From assembly GCA_963783095.1 (NCBI GenBank), contig CAWAMR010000003.1, forward strand, positions 186,001 to 250,000: 64,000 nt of DNA, given 5' to 3'. The stretch is from CAWAMR01 sp963783095. Lineage in GTDB: Bacteria > Planctomycetota > Planctomycetia > Gemmatales > Gemmataceae. The position numbers and the translations under genes were made by a program. The notes below the pieces were generated by a model. It did no database searches. It was not told where the DNA came from and worked only from the letters and a program-made list of their open reading frames with translations. Positions within the stretch are counted from its first letter, which is position 1. Every line of letters starts with the position of its first letter. This document shows positions 36,402-44,943 of the stretch, piece after piece.

Positions 36402-38422
36402 CGAGGTTGAATCGGTCGTATCATCGTCGGTTCCTGTCTGAGTATTGCTGTCGGTGCTGGTGTAAGTTTGGGTGTCGGCACCGGTTACCAGATTTTGGAT
36501 GGTCGTAATTGTGTCGCTGTTGGTGTCCGATATATGGTTGTGGAATCGGTTTCGCTTTCGTCGGTGTCTGTTTCACCTTCCGAACTGTCACTGTCGCTAT
36601 CCGTTTCGGTGGTGGTCATCGAACCGGTTATGTCATTACCGGTTTCCGTTACGGTGCTGCCGCTAGTATCAGTGTCGTTCAGCGAAGTCGAGTCGCCTTG
36701 ATCGCTGTCGGTTTCATTTTCTACATCGGTGCTGCCACTGGTGATCGTCTGCGTGCTGGCACCCGTAATGAAGTTTTGGACACTCTTCATCAAATCGCTA
36801 CTGGTCATCGTGTCGGTGAGCGATGTCGTATCGCTTTGATTGGTGCCATTTTCCTTCTCCGTACTGCTATCACTATCCGTTTCCGTGGTGGTCATCGAGC
36901 CGGTTATGTCATTACCGGTTTCCGTTATGGTGCTGCCGCTGGTGTCGGTATCGTTCAGAGAAGTCGAGTCACCCTGATCGCTGTCGGTCGAGTTCTCGGC
37001 ATCCGTGTCACTGCTGGTTATCGTCTGCGTGCTGGCACCCGTGACAAGATTCTGCACGTAGGTGATGAGGTCACTACTGGTATTGGTGTCCGTGAGCGAT
37101 GATGTATCGCTTTGATTGGTGCCATTTTCCTTCTCCGTACTGCTATCACTATCCGTTTCCGTGGTGGTCATCGAGCCGGTTATGTCATTACCGGTTTCCG
37201 TTATGGTGCTACCACTGGTATCGGTATCGCTCAATGAAGTCGAGTCGCCCTGATCGTTATCCGTAGAATTCTCGACAGCGGTGTCACTGCTGGTTATCGT
37301 TTGAGTGCTGGCACCAGTAACAAGGTTCTGCACGTAGGTGATGAGGTCACTACTGGTATTGGTATCGGTCAACGACGACGTATCGCTTTGATTGGTGTCT
37401 TTTTCCTTCTGCGTATCTGTCGAAGTATCGGTTTCAGTGGTGGTGGTAGAGCCAGTGATCGAATTGCCCGTTTCCGTAACTGTACTGCCACTGGTGTCGG
37501 TGTCCCCCATTGAGGTCGAGTCACCTTGATCGCTGTCGGTTTCATTGTCGGTGCCGCTGTCGCTGGCCGTGACGGTCTGGGCCAGTGCCCCCGTCAAATA
37601 ATTCTGAACGGTGGTAACAACATCGCTGCTGGTGTCGGTATCGGTCAGATATGAGGTATCGGTCTGGTTGGTGTCGGTATCCGTTGCGGTGTCGGTGGAG
37701 CTATCCGTCTCCGTGGTCGTGTCGTCGCCAGTGACCGAGTTGCCGCTGTCGGTTACTGTTGTTGTTTCGCTGTCGTTATCGCCCCCGCTGTTGACATCGC
37801 CCTGGTCGCTGTCGGAGTTGGTGTCGGTGCCGATCAGCGTGCTGAGATCCGACAGGCTATACGCGCCGGTCTTGAAGTTGCTGTAAGCCGTGCTGCTATC
37901 GCTGGTCGTGTTGGTGCCGGTCGAGGTGGCCGTGTCGCTTTGATTGGTATCGGTGTCGGTTTCAATATCGGTGTCGCTGTCGTTATCGACGGTGGTGATC
38001 GAACCGGTCAGGGTGTTGCCGCTGGTTGTGATAGTGTCGCCGTAGTTGTCGGTGTCCCCGATCGTGTCGTCATCGCCCTGGTCGTCGTCGGTTTCGCCGC
38101 TGGTGTCGTTGCTGGTATCGACTTCCGTCTGGTTCATCGACCCACCAAGGATATTTCCGTACAGGATCGTCGTGGAAGTGCTGGTATCGGTGCCCGTCAC
38201 GGTCCCGGTATCGCTCTGGTTGGTGTCGAGTTGGTTGGAGCTATCGGTGTCGCTTTCGTATTCGGATAGGCTATAGGCTCCGGAGATCGCATTGCCGGTG
38301 GAATTGATGGTATCGCCGCCGCTGTCGGTTTCGGTATCGTTATCGACCGCTCCGTTATTGCTGTCGCCATTGGTGGCCGTGGAGTGGAACGAATCGATCT
38401 CGGCGATCGAATAAGCACCGGT
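36210..38422 (-). repeat. Eight tandem ~276-bp units, copy B
   Basis: The same eight 92-residue units as copy A occupy 2213 bp (8 x 276 plus 5: one extra codon and a 2-bp frameshifting insertion). Unit order matches copy A (TGAYSIAE, TGSMNQTE, TGAYSLSD, TGALAQTV, three TGASTQTI units, TGADTQTY). Individual units differ between copies, indicating divergence or gene conversion after duplication. Confidence 0.75.
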
Positions 38423-38959
38423 CAGGTAGTTGACGGTAGTGGTGCTGGTGCTGGTCGTGGTGACCGGATCATCTTCATCGTCGCCGTCGGTTTGATTGCT
38501 GGAGTCATCGCCCGAATCCTCGGTATCGGTCGAAGTGCTCCCTTGCGTCACAAAACCAGTCAGACTGCCGCTGTCGGTTTCCGTTCCCGAAGTACCATCA
38601 TCATCGTACAGGTCATCGGTCTCGCCCTGGTCAACATCATCTTCCGAATAATCATCGCTCTCCAATATCGAATCATATTGAGTGAAGCTGCCGCTGATCT
38701 CATTACCCGAACCCGTCTGGGTAATGCCCGAACTGGCAGTATCGCTTGGGGTGATGGTCTCGCTCGAAGCGTTGCCGGCCCCCGAAGTCGAGTTGCTACT
38801 GGATGACCCGATCGTCCAACCGAACGCGCCCGTCAGCACATTGCCAATGTTGGTCACACCCGTCGAGGCGGATTGGCTGCCGGCGATGGTCTCATTCAGC
38901 GCTGCGTCGGCGTCGGTTTCAATGCTTGAGTAACTGCTATCGCTACTGTCGCCCGTCAA
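36485..38959 (-). CDS. Giant repeat protein copy B: central stalk segment
   Basis: It encodes 824 residues of stalk with seven of the eight 92-residue units. The sequence is nearly the same as copy A at many blocks. It ends in a frameshift near 36530 and starts after a one-base insertion near 38957 (CGTCAAGG where copy A has CGTAAGG). The composition (Ser+Thr+Asp more than half) fits an extended Ca-binding or glycosylated surface fibre (inference). Confidence 0.6.
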   Translation of the reverse strand: MTGDSSDSSYSSIETDADAALNETIAGSQSASTGVTNIGNVLTGAFGWTIGSSSSNSTSGAGNASSETITPSDTASSGITQTGSGNEISGSFTQYDSILESDDYSEDDVDQGETDDLYDDDGTSGTETDSGSLTGFVTQGSTSTDTEDSGDDSSNQTDGDDEDDPVTTTSTSTTTVNYLTGAYSIAEIDSFHSTATNGDSNNGAVDNDTETDSGGDTINSTGNAISGAYSLSEYESDTDSSNQLDTNQSDTGTVTGTDTSTSTTILYGNILGGSMNQTEVDTSNDTSGETDDDQGDDDTIGDTDNYGDTITTSGNTLTGSITTVDNDSDTDIETDTDTNQSDTATSTGTNTTSDSSTAYSNFKTGAYSLSDLSTLIGTDTNSDSDQGDVNSGGDNDSETTTVTDSGNSVTGDDTTTETDSSTDTATDTDTNQTDTSYLTDTDTSSDVVTTVQNYLTGALAQTVTASDSGTDNETDSDQGDSTSMGDTDTSGSTVTETGNSITGSTTTTETDTSTDTQKEKDTNQSDTSSLTDTNTSSDLITYVQNLVTGASTQTITSSDTAVENSTDNDQGDSTSLSDTDTSGSTITETGNDITGSMTTTETDSDSSTEKENGTNQSDTSSLTDTNTSSDLITYVQNLVTGASTQTITSSDTDAENSTDSDQGDSTSLNDTDTSGSTITETGNDITGSMTTTETDSDSSTEKENGTNQSDTTSLTDTMTSSDLMKSVQNFITGASTQTITSGSTDVENETDSDQGDSTSLNDTDTSGSTVTETGNDITGSMTTTETDSDSDSSEGETDTDESETDSTTIYRTPTATQLRPSKIW

Positions 38960-40451
38960 GGGTAAAACTGCCGCTCCACAGGTCGCCGGTGTTGGTCAAC
39001 GAAAAACCATCGGTGCCAGTCTGGGTATCGGTGTACGAGACAGCGCCATCCGTTCCCATCGTCACGATGGCGCTAAGGGAGCTGTTCTTGGTATCGGCGA
39101 GCGAATATGCGCCGGTCGAGGGCGTGCCGGTATAGGCCAGCGTTTCGGTCCCCGCATCGGTTTGCGTGGCGTTGAAACTACCCGTGCTGGTGGTTTGACT
39201 GGTGACACTGGTATCACTGCCCGTCAAGGTATCCGACCAACTCGACAGTCCGCCCAGCGCAGCCGTACCCAATCCAGCCAGCTTGGACGTATCGGTACTG
39301 GTCAGCGAGCTACTGGTGGGGTTGTCGGCCGTGATAAGGGTATAGTAGCTCGTGGTCGAGTCCGCACCCGTGCCGGTGATGCTGGAGGAATTGAGGTCGA
39401 ACGTACCAATCGTGTCCGTGCCCGAAGCGACCAACGTAAGGCTCAGGCTGCCGACCTGCGTCGTCGAGAAGTTCTGGGCCTGATCGACACCGCTTTCCGT
39501 CAGCGTATAACTCAGCGAGCCGGTATCGGTCAGCGAAAAACTGCCATCGGCATCGGTGCCCGATTGGGTAACCGCATTACTGGAAGAGACCGAGGCCCCT
39601 ACGGTTTCAAAGGTGGTCAGGTTATTGGCTTGGAGAATATCGATCACACCAACGCCGGCACCTGCCGCGACGGTGGAGTCGGTAACTTCCACGGCGTAGA
39701 TATAAGGCCCCTGAAGCGAGAAAATGTGCGATGCCACCACGTCGTAGGAGCCGGGACTCACGGAAACCACGTCGCCGAAGCTTTCCTGACCATCGCCCCA
39801 CAGGATCGTCGCCGCCAACTCGCTCACCGTCAACGCATTGCTATCGGTGAACGAGGCGACTTCGGCATTCGTCATCGTCTGACCCGCAATGCCGACCAAC
39901 CCGGTGCCCGTTACGGAAATGCTGCCGCCCTGGACCACGATCGTATCGACGGCCGTGGAGGAATGGCCATAGCTATCGCTCAAAGTGTATGTGAACTGAT
40001 CTGTTCCGTAGAAACCGGTCGAAGGGGTATAGACAATATTGGAGCCGACCACGGCCGCGGAACCGTTGGCAGGTTGGGTGCTGATACCAACACTGATGCT
40101 GTCGCTGTAAGGGATAGTATCGTTACTGAGTTCAGCGATGGTAATGGAGCTATTTTCCGTAGTTGTTGCCGAGTCCGCAACGGCCAGCAAGGTTGAGCCG
40201 GCCCCGATCGTCACGGAATCGATGGCCGTCGAAGCGTGGCCGTAGGAATCCGAGAGTGTATAGGTGAAGTTCCGAAGTCCGTAATCACCGGCTGCGGGCG
40301 TAAAGACGACGGAGGAGCCGGAGACGGTAACCGAGCCATAGGCAGGTTGGGTCAGAGCTGATATTGACGGTATCGCTCGCCGGAATGGAGTCGTTGCTTT
40401 CCACCGCCATCGTGACGGCAGTGTTGAGCGGCGTGTAGGTGGAATCCGCAA
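38943..40451 (-). CDS. Giant repeat protein copy B: tandem Ig-like head segment
   Basis: It encodes beta-sandwich repeats of about 90 residues with the pattern GAGSTLLAVADSATTTENS, QPANGSAAVVGSNIVYTP and FTYTLSDSYGHSSTAVDT, i.e. cadherin/VCBS-like tandem domains found in large adhesins, and then the head shared with copy A (SVSPGSYDVVASHIF). The first ~30 residues are out-of-frame: a one-base insertion near 40353 (GTCAGAGCTG against GTCAGGCTG in the sister repeat) breaks continuity with the segment upstream. Confidence 0.6.
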   Translation of the reverse strand: MRIPPTRRSTLPSRWRWKATTPFRRAIPSISALTQPAYGSVTVSGSSVVFTPAAGDYGLRNFTYTLSDSYGHASTAIDSVTIGAGSTLLAVADSATTTENSSITIAELSNDTIPYSDSISVGISTQPANGSAAVVGSNIVYTPSTGFYGTDQFTYTLSDSYGHSSTAVDTIVVQGGSISVTGTGLVGIAGQTMTNAEVASFTDSNALTVSELAATILWGDGQESFGDVVSVSPGSYDVVASHIFSLQGPYIYAVEVTDSTVAAGAGVGVIDILQANNLTTFETVGASVSSSNAVTQSGTDADGSFSLTDTGSLSYTLTESGVDQAQNFSTTQVGSLSLTLVASGTDTIGTFDLNSSSITGTGADSTTSYYTLITADNPTSSSLTSTDTSKLAGLGTAALGGLSSWSDTLTGSDTSVTSQTTSTGSFNATQTDAGTETLAYTGTPSTGAYSLADTKNSSLSAIVTMGTDGAVSYTDTQTGTDGFSLTNTGDLWSGSFTLDGRQ

Positions 40452-41060
40452 CCGCCAGCAGGGTCGAACCGGCCCCGATTGTCACCGTATCGGTGGCGGT
40501 GGAAGAGTGGCCATAAGAATCCGAAATAGTGTACAAAAAGGTCCGAATCCCGTAGTCGCCCGCTGCGGGAGTGAAGATCACCGAGGAACCGGAGACGGTG
40601 ACAGAACCATAAGCAGGCTGGGTCAGGCTGATGCTGACGCTATCGCTGGCAGGAATAGTGTCGTTGCTTTCTACTCCAGGGTCACGGCGGTGTTCAGCGC
40701 TGTCGAGGCGGTATCGGCGACGGCCAGGAGGGTTGAGCCGGTTCCAACGGTTACCGAGTCGATCGCCGTGGAAGTGTGCCCGTAAGCATCGCTCAGAGAA
40801 TAGGTAAAGTCATCGATACCATAAGAAACCTGCATCGGGCGTATACGTCACCGACGATCCCGACACCGTGGCCGTCCCATGCGCAGGTTGACTGCCCGCG
40901 CCGATGCCCACGGTGACGCTATCGCTGATAGGGAAAGTATCGTTGCTCTTGACTCCTATCGTAACCGCTGTATTCAGCGCGGTCGAGGCGGTATCGACTA
41001 CTGCAAGAAGGGTCGAGCCGGTGCCCACCGTTACCGTATCGATAGCGGTGGAAGTATGTC
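40452..41060 (-). pseudogene. Giant repeat protein copy B: N-terminal Ig-like remnants
   Basis: Two more Ig-like units (STLLAVADSTYTPLNTAVTM, STLLAVADTASTALNTAVTL, STLLAVVDTASTALNTAVTI) are split by frameshifts near 40675 (CTG-GAG-TAG for CTG-GGA-GTA) and 40825 (extra T in GGTTTCTTATGG). At about 41060 homology to the repeat gene ends, and the sequence continues as an island gene. No start codon or signal peptide for the giant protein survives here. Confidence 0.65.
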
Positions 41061-41448
41061 CTGGTCGAGCGAGAGGGGCTCCTGGTTGGCCGGTGGAGAT
41101 ACGGGCGGCAAACGATCCTCCAGTTCCTTCACTGCCAATTCCAGCGCTTCGCTCGCGATCTGCATGGGGTCGCTGTCCGGATGCGTCTGTTCCAGATACT
41201 CCGTCCAGGCGAAGTGGCTGTCCCTCAGTTCCTGGGCGATGGTCTCCACGGTCGTCAGGAGTTGGCGTGACTGGCGTAGCTGCTCGTGAAGCTCCGTCCG
41301 TTCCGTCAATAGTTCGAGGACTATCATCATGTACTGCATATTCATCTCCATCGTGTTTAGGGTTTGCGTTGTCGTGAGGCTCAGTCAGGTCGGCTGGGTC
41401 GGAAGGGAATAAAGTTGGTTGTTGCCAGTCCGGCGGTTTGCGGGGCAT
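40810..41448 (-). pseudogene. N-terminal fragment of a large island protein fused to giant-gene remnant
   Basis: From ATG 41448 the frame reads MPRKPPDWQQPTLFP, followed by a hydrophilic stretch with YAVHDDSPRTIDGT. I associate this start with very large helicase/methylase-like proteins of planctomycete plasmids and islands (recollection, unchecked). After about 125 residues, at ~41060, it passes in frame into the Ig-like unit HTSTAIDTVTVGTG and stops at a frameshift. The main body of the island protein is absent, so a recombination joined the island to the giant gene at this point. Confidence 0.45.
41031..41351 (-). CDS. Small coiled-coil protein of the island, C-terminus replaced
   Basis: The 106-residue frame has natural composition: MNMQYMMIVLELLTERTELHEQ, a helical LRQSRQLLTTVETIAQEL, and IASEALELAVKELEDRLP. 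I recall similar short proteins beside ParB-like genes in planctomycete mobile elements. The final ten residues (ILPPLSIR) come from the giant-gene remnant past the junction at about 41060, so the true C-terminus is lost. It overlaps the next entry in a different frame; which is translated is uncertain. Confidence 0.5.
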   Translation of the reverse strand: MEMNMQYMMIVLELLTERTELHEQLRQSRQLLTTVETIAQELRDSHFAWTEYLEQTHPDSDPMQIASEALELAVKELEDRLPPVSPPANQEPLSLDQDILPPLSIR

Positions 41449-41569
41449 GGTCAGGAACCGTTTGCCAAATCTGGTTCCTGACCTTCGGCTCCGTTGCCGG
41501 ATCGCTCCTGGCCTGGCGGCAGAAATAATCTGCGGGTTGGAGATACGGTCATTGGAAATGCCCTCTCGA

Positions 41570-41668
41570 TCAGAACGGCACTTCCTGCGTAGACTCGATC
41601 CCCCTCTCCTGGCGGATCATCAGGCACAGTTCCTGATAAAGCTGTTCAGCTTCGATCCGGGTGCTCAT
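41570..41668 (-). CDS. 32-residue small protein, translationally coupled
   Basis: The small gene encodes MSTRIEAEQLYQELCLMIRQ followed by 12 residues ending EVPF. Its ATG overlaps the stop of the upstream gene (ATGA at 41665-41668), a standard coupling arrangement. It is amphipathic helical. No function is known; conservation next to the 41665-42036 gene in other genomes would confirm it. Confidence 0.5.
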   Translation of the reverse strand: MSTRIEAEQLYQELCLMIRQERGIESTQEVPF

Positions 41669-42036
41669 GGCGCTGTCGGGACTGACAGGATGTGTCCATA
41701 CCCTGTGGCCGCGTTCCACCAGTAGCCCGCGTGTTTCAGTTCATCAATAACGGCCTTGCTTGGCCTGTCCTCGGGATCGCCATCGCCAAATTTGATGGCC
41801 ATCTGCCGATTCTGTTTGCTCTCAAAAAGGCGGACGCGGGCAACATTGTCCTGCGCGATGCCGAATGGATCGGGGTCCGGCACCCATTTCTTTTTGCCAA
41901 CCTGTTCGGCAAAGCCACCCTCGGCGGCATCGGTCGCCGGCAACACCGGCGCTTCGGTTGTGACGGCGGTATTTTCGACAACGGCTGTTGGTGTCTCTGT
42001 CGATGGTTCCTGGTCGGATTTGCGTTTGCGAGTCAT
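41665..42036 (-). CDS. Conserved hypothetical island protein
   Basis: The start is ATG 42036, with GGAGG seven bases upstream (a start at 42048 is less good), giving 123 residues. A low-complexity Thr/Glu/Ala head is followed by a compact domain: KKKWVPDPDPFGIAQDNVARV, LFESKQNRQMAIKFGDG, AVIDELKHAGYWWNAATGYG. This domain style recurs in accessory regions of planctomycetes beside ParB-like genes (recollection). Unknown function; DNA-associated is a guess. A conserved motif upstream (42088-42120) matches one before the relaxase. Confidence 0.6.
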   Translation of the reverse strand: MTRKRKSDQEPSTETPTAVVENTAVTTEAPVLPATDAAEGGFAEQVGKKKWVPDPDPFGIAQDNVARVRLFESKQNRQMAIKFGDGDPEDRPSKAVIDELKHAGYWWNAATGYGHILSVPTAP

Positions 42037-42087
42037 TGTAACCTCCATGTTGTTCTTGGGAGTTAATCATTAACCCCCATTAGCAAA

Positions 42088-42120
42088 TAATAGCGCAGTT
42101 TGCTTAACGAAATGTTAACA
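42088..42120 (-). promoter_or_regulatory. Shared upstream motif, copy 1
   Basis: Read on the minus strand it is TGTTAACATTTCGTTAA followed by an AC-rich stretch and TGCGCTATTA. It aligns with 54101-54132 upstream of the relaxase (TGTTAAGATTTCGTTAA, then TGTGCTAAT), in the same orientation relative to each gene. It lies 52 bp before ATG 42036. A common promoter or operator of the island is likely. Confidence 0.5.
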
Positions 42121-42631
42121 GGCTTCTGCTCTCCCGCAGTCAGCCTGGGCTTGCGAGGTATTGACAGAAAGAAGGTAGCGCTGTGGGGGTAGAATGCTTG
42201 CGCTTGTGGTGGCGGTTACTTGCGTGCCATCGTGAAGCCTCTCAAAGGCGATCCGGGGCCATTGTGGGCTGGCGATGGAACGGTTCCATTTGGCCTATGC
42301 TCTGCATAGGGAAGACGCCTGTACACAAAATAAGGCATTGTCACGCTCGAAATTGGCTTGGGTGCCATTTCATGCAATGTGCGGCTGGGTGGCTTTTGGC
42401 AAGCCGGAGACCAGCCGGTGGCGAGGGGCGCGATCCTGCCGGAAACGATGGTTTCCGATGCAGGCAAACCCCCGCCCGCCAATCGCGGTGGTCGCGCGTA
42501 TGGAAGCGGGATAATGCAGCCGAACGCCGATGTCAACGACGTTCGGTATCTTTATTTGATGAAAGACTGTGGCGGAAGGAACGGGGTAGCACTACCGAGG
42601 GCAGTGCCGTCAAATGAGCTTCCTGGCGGTG
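42121..42631. other. Non-coding stretch of the island
   Basis: About 510 bp without a supportable gene. Overlapping frames on both strands have random composition. A short inverted repeat CCGAACG (about 42518-42524)/CGTTCGG (about 42538-42544) is present, possibly a terminator. Confidence 0.4.
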
Positions 42632-43234
42632 CTACGGAATCGCATCCCAATCTGGCAACTCACAGTCATCAAGTTGCTTGGTTATTTGCTGAATTGCTGC
42701 CTCATTCTGTTCGCTGATCGAATTCAACCAGTCCAGTACATCGGAGGATGTATTCCCTAATGATCCGAGGGCACCGCTCCGGCCAGCCTTTGAGTCAGTC
42801 CATCGTTGTAAAGCGAGCGTTGCTTCGGCTGCATCGCGCAGTAGTCGCTGGATTGGCTGCAAATCATCATCCATGAACCGGCGCACCATCGCGGTTCGGA
42901 TGAACTGGAGGCAAGCAGATTGCTTCGATTTGACCGCGATGTAAAGCCGCTGGGAGTTGTCGAATTCTCTTGATGACAAGTGCCGCTCGCGTGCCATCCG
43001 CTTGAGGAGTTGGGCATTACTGTGGCACAGCGATTTCCCAGCCTTTAGCTCGGCAAGGAAAGTGGGGAGTTGCGGAACGACCGGTGCCGGAGGACCGGGG
43101 AGCGGTCTGACGAACTGGTTATTTTCCTGCGCCGCTACAATCATTCCTGCGACCAAGACCATTGCGAGGCCGGCGATAGGTTTGGTGGACTTAGGCTGCG
43201 GAACGGGATGTTGAGGCTGTGTGAATGTGTACAT
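42632..43234 (-). CDS. Hypothetical single-TM protein
   Basis: From ATG 43234 (MYTFTQPQHPVPQP) it has 200 residues. A TM or signal-anchor helix (PIAGLAMVLVAGMIVAAQ) lies at residues ~18-36, and the remaining ~160 residues are helical and charged (LLKRMARERHLSSREFDNSQ, RRFMDDDLQPIQRLLRDAAE). The N-in orientation places the bulk outside the membrane. Not recognised. Confidence 0.55.
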   Translation of the reverse strand: MYTFTQPQHPVPQPKSTKPIAGLAMVLVAGMIVAAQENNQFVRPLPGPPAPVVPQLPTFLAELKAGKSLCHSNAQLLKRMARERHLSSREFDNSQRLYIAVKSKQSACLQFIRTAMVRRFMDDDLQPIQRLLRDAAEATLALQRWTDSKAGRSGALGSLGNTSSDVLDWLNSISEQNEAAIQQITKQLDDCELPDWDAIP

Positions 43235-43525
43235 GATTGATTCCTGGGCTAAAGATGCGAAAGCCTGGAGGATGGGCCTTCTATTTTTATTGTTTACTTT
43301 GGACAATTGGAGTCCAAACAGCAGGGCGGCTCATAGCGCAAAAAAAGTCCGCAAAGACGTTAAACCTTGCGGCCTGGGTAAACCTCAACGGCTGTTGCCG
43401 ATCAGCACGTCAATTCCGCTCATGGGCTTAAGCCCAGTCTCAGGTTGAGGACCAGAGGCTGGAACGAAGTTTCGCGTTTTGATGGGGGCTTGCGCGAACT
43501 TGAGAATCAAGGTAAAATGCACACT

Positions 43526-43894
43526 ATGAAAAGCAAAGACAGAGAACCCAATATATCGCAACCGATCTCGGGATGGCATATCGTCATAGAACCCGGATTT
43601 TGCGGCGGAAAGCCGCACATCGATGGGCATCGCATCAAGGTGCAGCATGTCGCTATCTGGCATGAACGACTTGGTAAGAGCCCGGATGAGATTGTCGCGG
43701 AACATCCCAATTTGACTCTCGCAGAAGTATACGCCGCTCTTGCTTACTATCATGACCACCGCCAGGAAATTGACGCCGACCTGAAAGCGGATGAACAGCT
43801 TGTGACGGAGTTGCAGGCCCAGAGCGCGCCGTCACGATTGTTGCAACGAATCTCCACCAGTCATGCCGCGGACGATCCGGTTTCACCTCGATGA
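43526..43894 (+). CDS. DUF433 antitoxin
   Basis: From ATG 43526 (MKSKDREPN) it has 122 residues. The core GFCGGKPHIDGHRIKVQHVAIW, SPDEIVAEHPNLTLAEVYAALAYY is the DUF433 winged-helix domain found as the DNA-binding antitoxin in modules with PIN-like proteins. The C-terminal ~40 residues likely bind the toxin. It overlaps the downstream PIN-like gene by 32 bp, so expression is coupled; autoregulation by the pair is expected for the family. Confidence 0.85.
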   Translation: MKSKDREPNISQPISGWHIVIEPGFCGGKPHIDGHRIKVQHVAIWHERLGKSPDEIVAEHPNLTLAEVYAALAYYHDHRQEIDADLKADEQLVTELQAQSAPSRLLQRISTSHAADDPVSPR

Positions 43895-44198
43895 AGTATG
43901 CGACCCGCGAATTGCCTTGGGGTTGCGGCAACGCGGAGTCGACATAACTTCTGCCCGCGAAGCAAATTTGCTCGGCGCATCGGACGAAGAACATCTCTCA
44001 TTTGCGTGGTCGCAAGGTCGGGTCACATTGACCCACGACTCGGATTTTCTGCGTCTCCATGCTGCCGACGCAAAGCACGCAGGGATCATCTATTGTCCAG
44101 TGCAGGCTTTCCCCCTTGGGGAATTGATTCGGGCATTGGTTCTTATTTGGGAAATTCTCGAACCATTCGAACTGCAAGGGCAAATCGAGTATCTGTAG
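43863..44198 (+). CDS. DUF5615 PIN-like toxin
   Basis: The 111-residue protein reads FHLDEVCDPRIALGLRQRGVDI, LGASDEEHLSFAWSQGRVTLTHDSDFLRL and AGIIYCPVQAFPLGELIRAL. It has the acidic positions (Asp in FHLDE, Asp in THDSDF) of Mut7-C/PIN-like nucleases. It is the partner of the DUF433 antitoxin encoded just upstream and probably cleaves RNA when released. The original N-terminal LLDENL motif appears as HLDEVC, which may weaken activity. Confidence 0.85.
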   Translation: MPRTIRFHLDEVCDPRIALGLRQRGVDITSAREANLLGASDEEHLSFAWSQGRVTLTHDSDFLRLHAADAKHAGIIYCPVQAFPLGELIRALVLIWEILEPFELQGQIEYL

Positions 44199-44415
44199 GG
44201 TGAAGATGTGCATTGCTGCGTCAGAAGTCGTTTACGGATCGCCCGTTCGGGGGCCATTCGCGGGTAAAGTTCAAGAAGAAGAATAGGGGTGCATCAGCGG
44301 ATATGAGGCCATTTAGCGTACCCTGCACCTCGTCTTAATAATTCGCTGCCGGTGATCGATCGTAGGCGAACTACAAAATGACGGCTATTACCTACCGGCT
44401 TCGGAAGTTTAGGAG

Positions 44416-44943
44416 TCAATAATCCTCCGGGAGCAGAATCGTGGTGACCGAGCGGTCCCACTCGGTGATAATCCAGAAGCGTCGTTCTCCGTGGCCGTAG
44501 GCCGAAAGTAACCGCTGGCCGGTTCGGAGCGCTTCGTCATTTGCCGCAGCGTCTTCCGTGCAGACATTGCCCCAGTCACCCCGGACGTGGCGAGCGAGGC
44601 CAAGGGCGATTTCATCGGGACGAAGCAAGTCAATGGCGCGTGCCGTGATGACGGTCTGCCCAAGCGAAAAGCGAGCCTTGTTTACCAGGCGATCACCGGG
44701 CGTCTTGGCACCCTCGGCCGGATCAATGCTTGCGTCGGGCAACTGGATCTGCCCGGATTCAAGCAGGTCACGGGCGCGGCGTCCGTAGTGCCCTTGAAGC
44801 TTCCACGCGAGCCCTGTATTCACCAAGTGCTGGAACAGCCGGAGAGTTTCGGATTCGTCAAGTTCGTTTGCTTCGTAACGCATCAGCGCGGAAACGGAGT
44901 CAAAATCGCCTTCTTCCGATTCGTCCTTAGGGAAATGAGCCAT
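44416..44943 (-). CDS. Conserved hypothetical protein (DUF7417-like plus C-terminal domain)
   Basis: The 175-residue protein starts after AAGGAACC. The first ~70 residues (ALMRYEANELDESETLRLFQHLVNTGLAWKLQGHYGR) match a small helical domain that also occurs alone in plasmids. The second part (RFSLGQTVITARAIDLL, LARHVRGDWGNVCTED, NDEALRTGQRLLSAYG, ITEWDRSVTTILLPEDY) is a widespread uncharacterised domain, sometimes labelled as a restriction-subunit relative without support. Its 5' end and leader are duplicated in tandem just upstream. The domain is typical of mobile elements. Confidence 0.65.
   Translation of the reverse strand: MAHFPKDESEEGDFDSVSALMRYEANELDESETLRLFQHLVNTGLAWKLQGHYGRRARDLLESGQIQLPDASIDPAEGAKTPGDRLVNKARFSLGQTVITARAIDLLRPDEIALGLARHVRGDWGNVCTEDAAANDEALRTGQRLLSAYGHGERRFWIITEWDRSVTTILLPEDY

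Noticed and set aside
42183..42617. Plus-strand frame of 144 codons
   Set aside because: Composition rich in Arg, Trp and Cys looks random; no ribosome site or domain.
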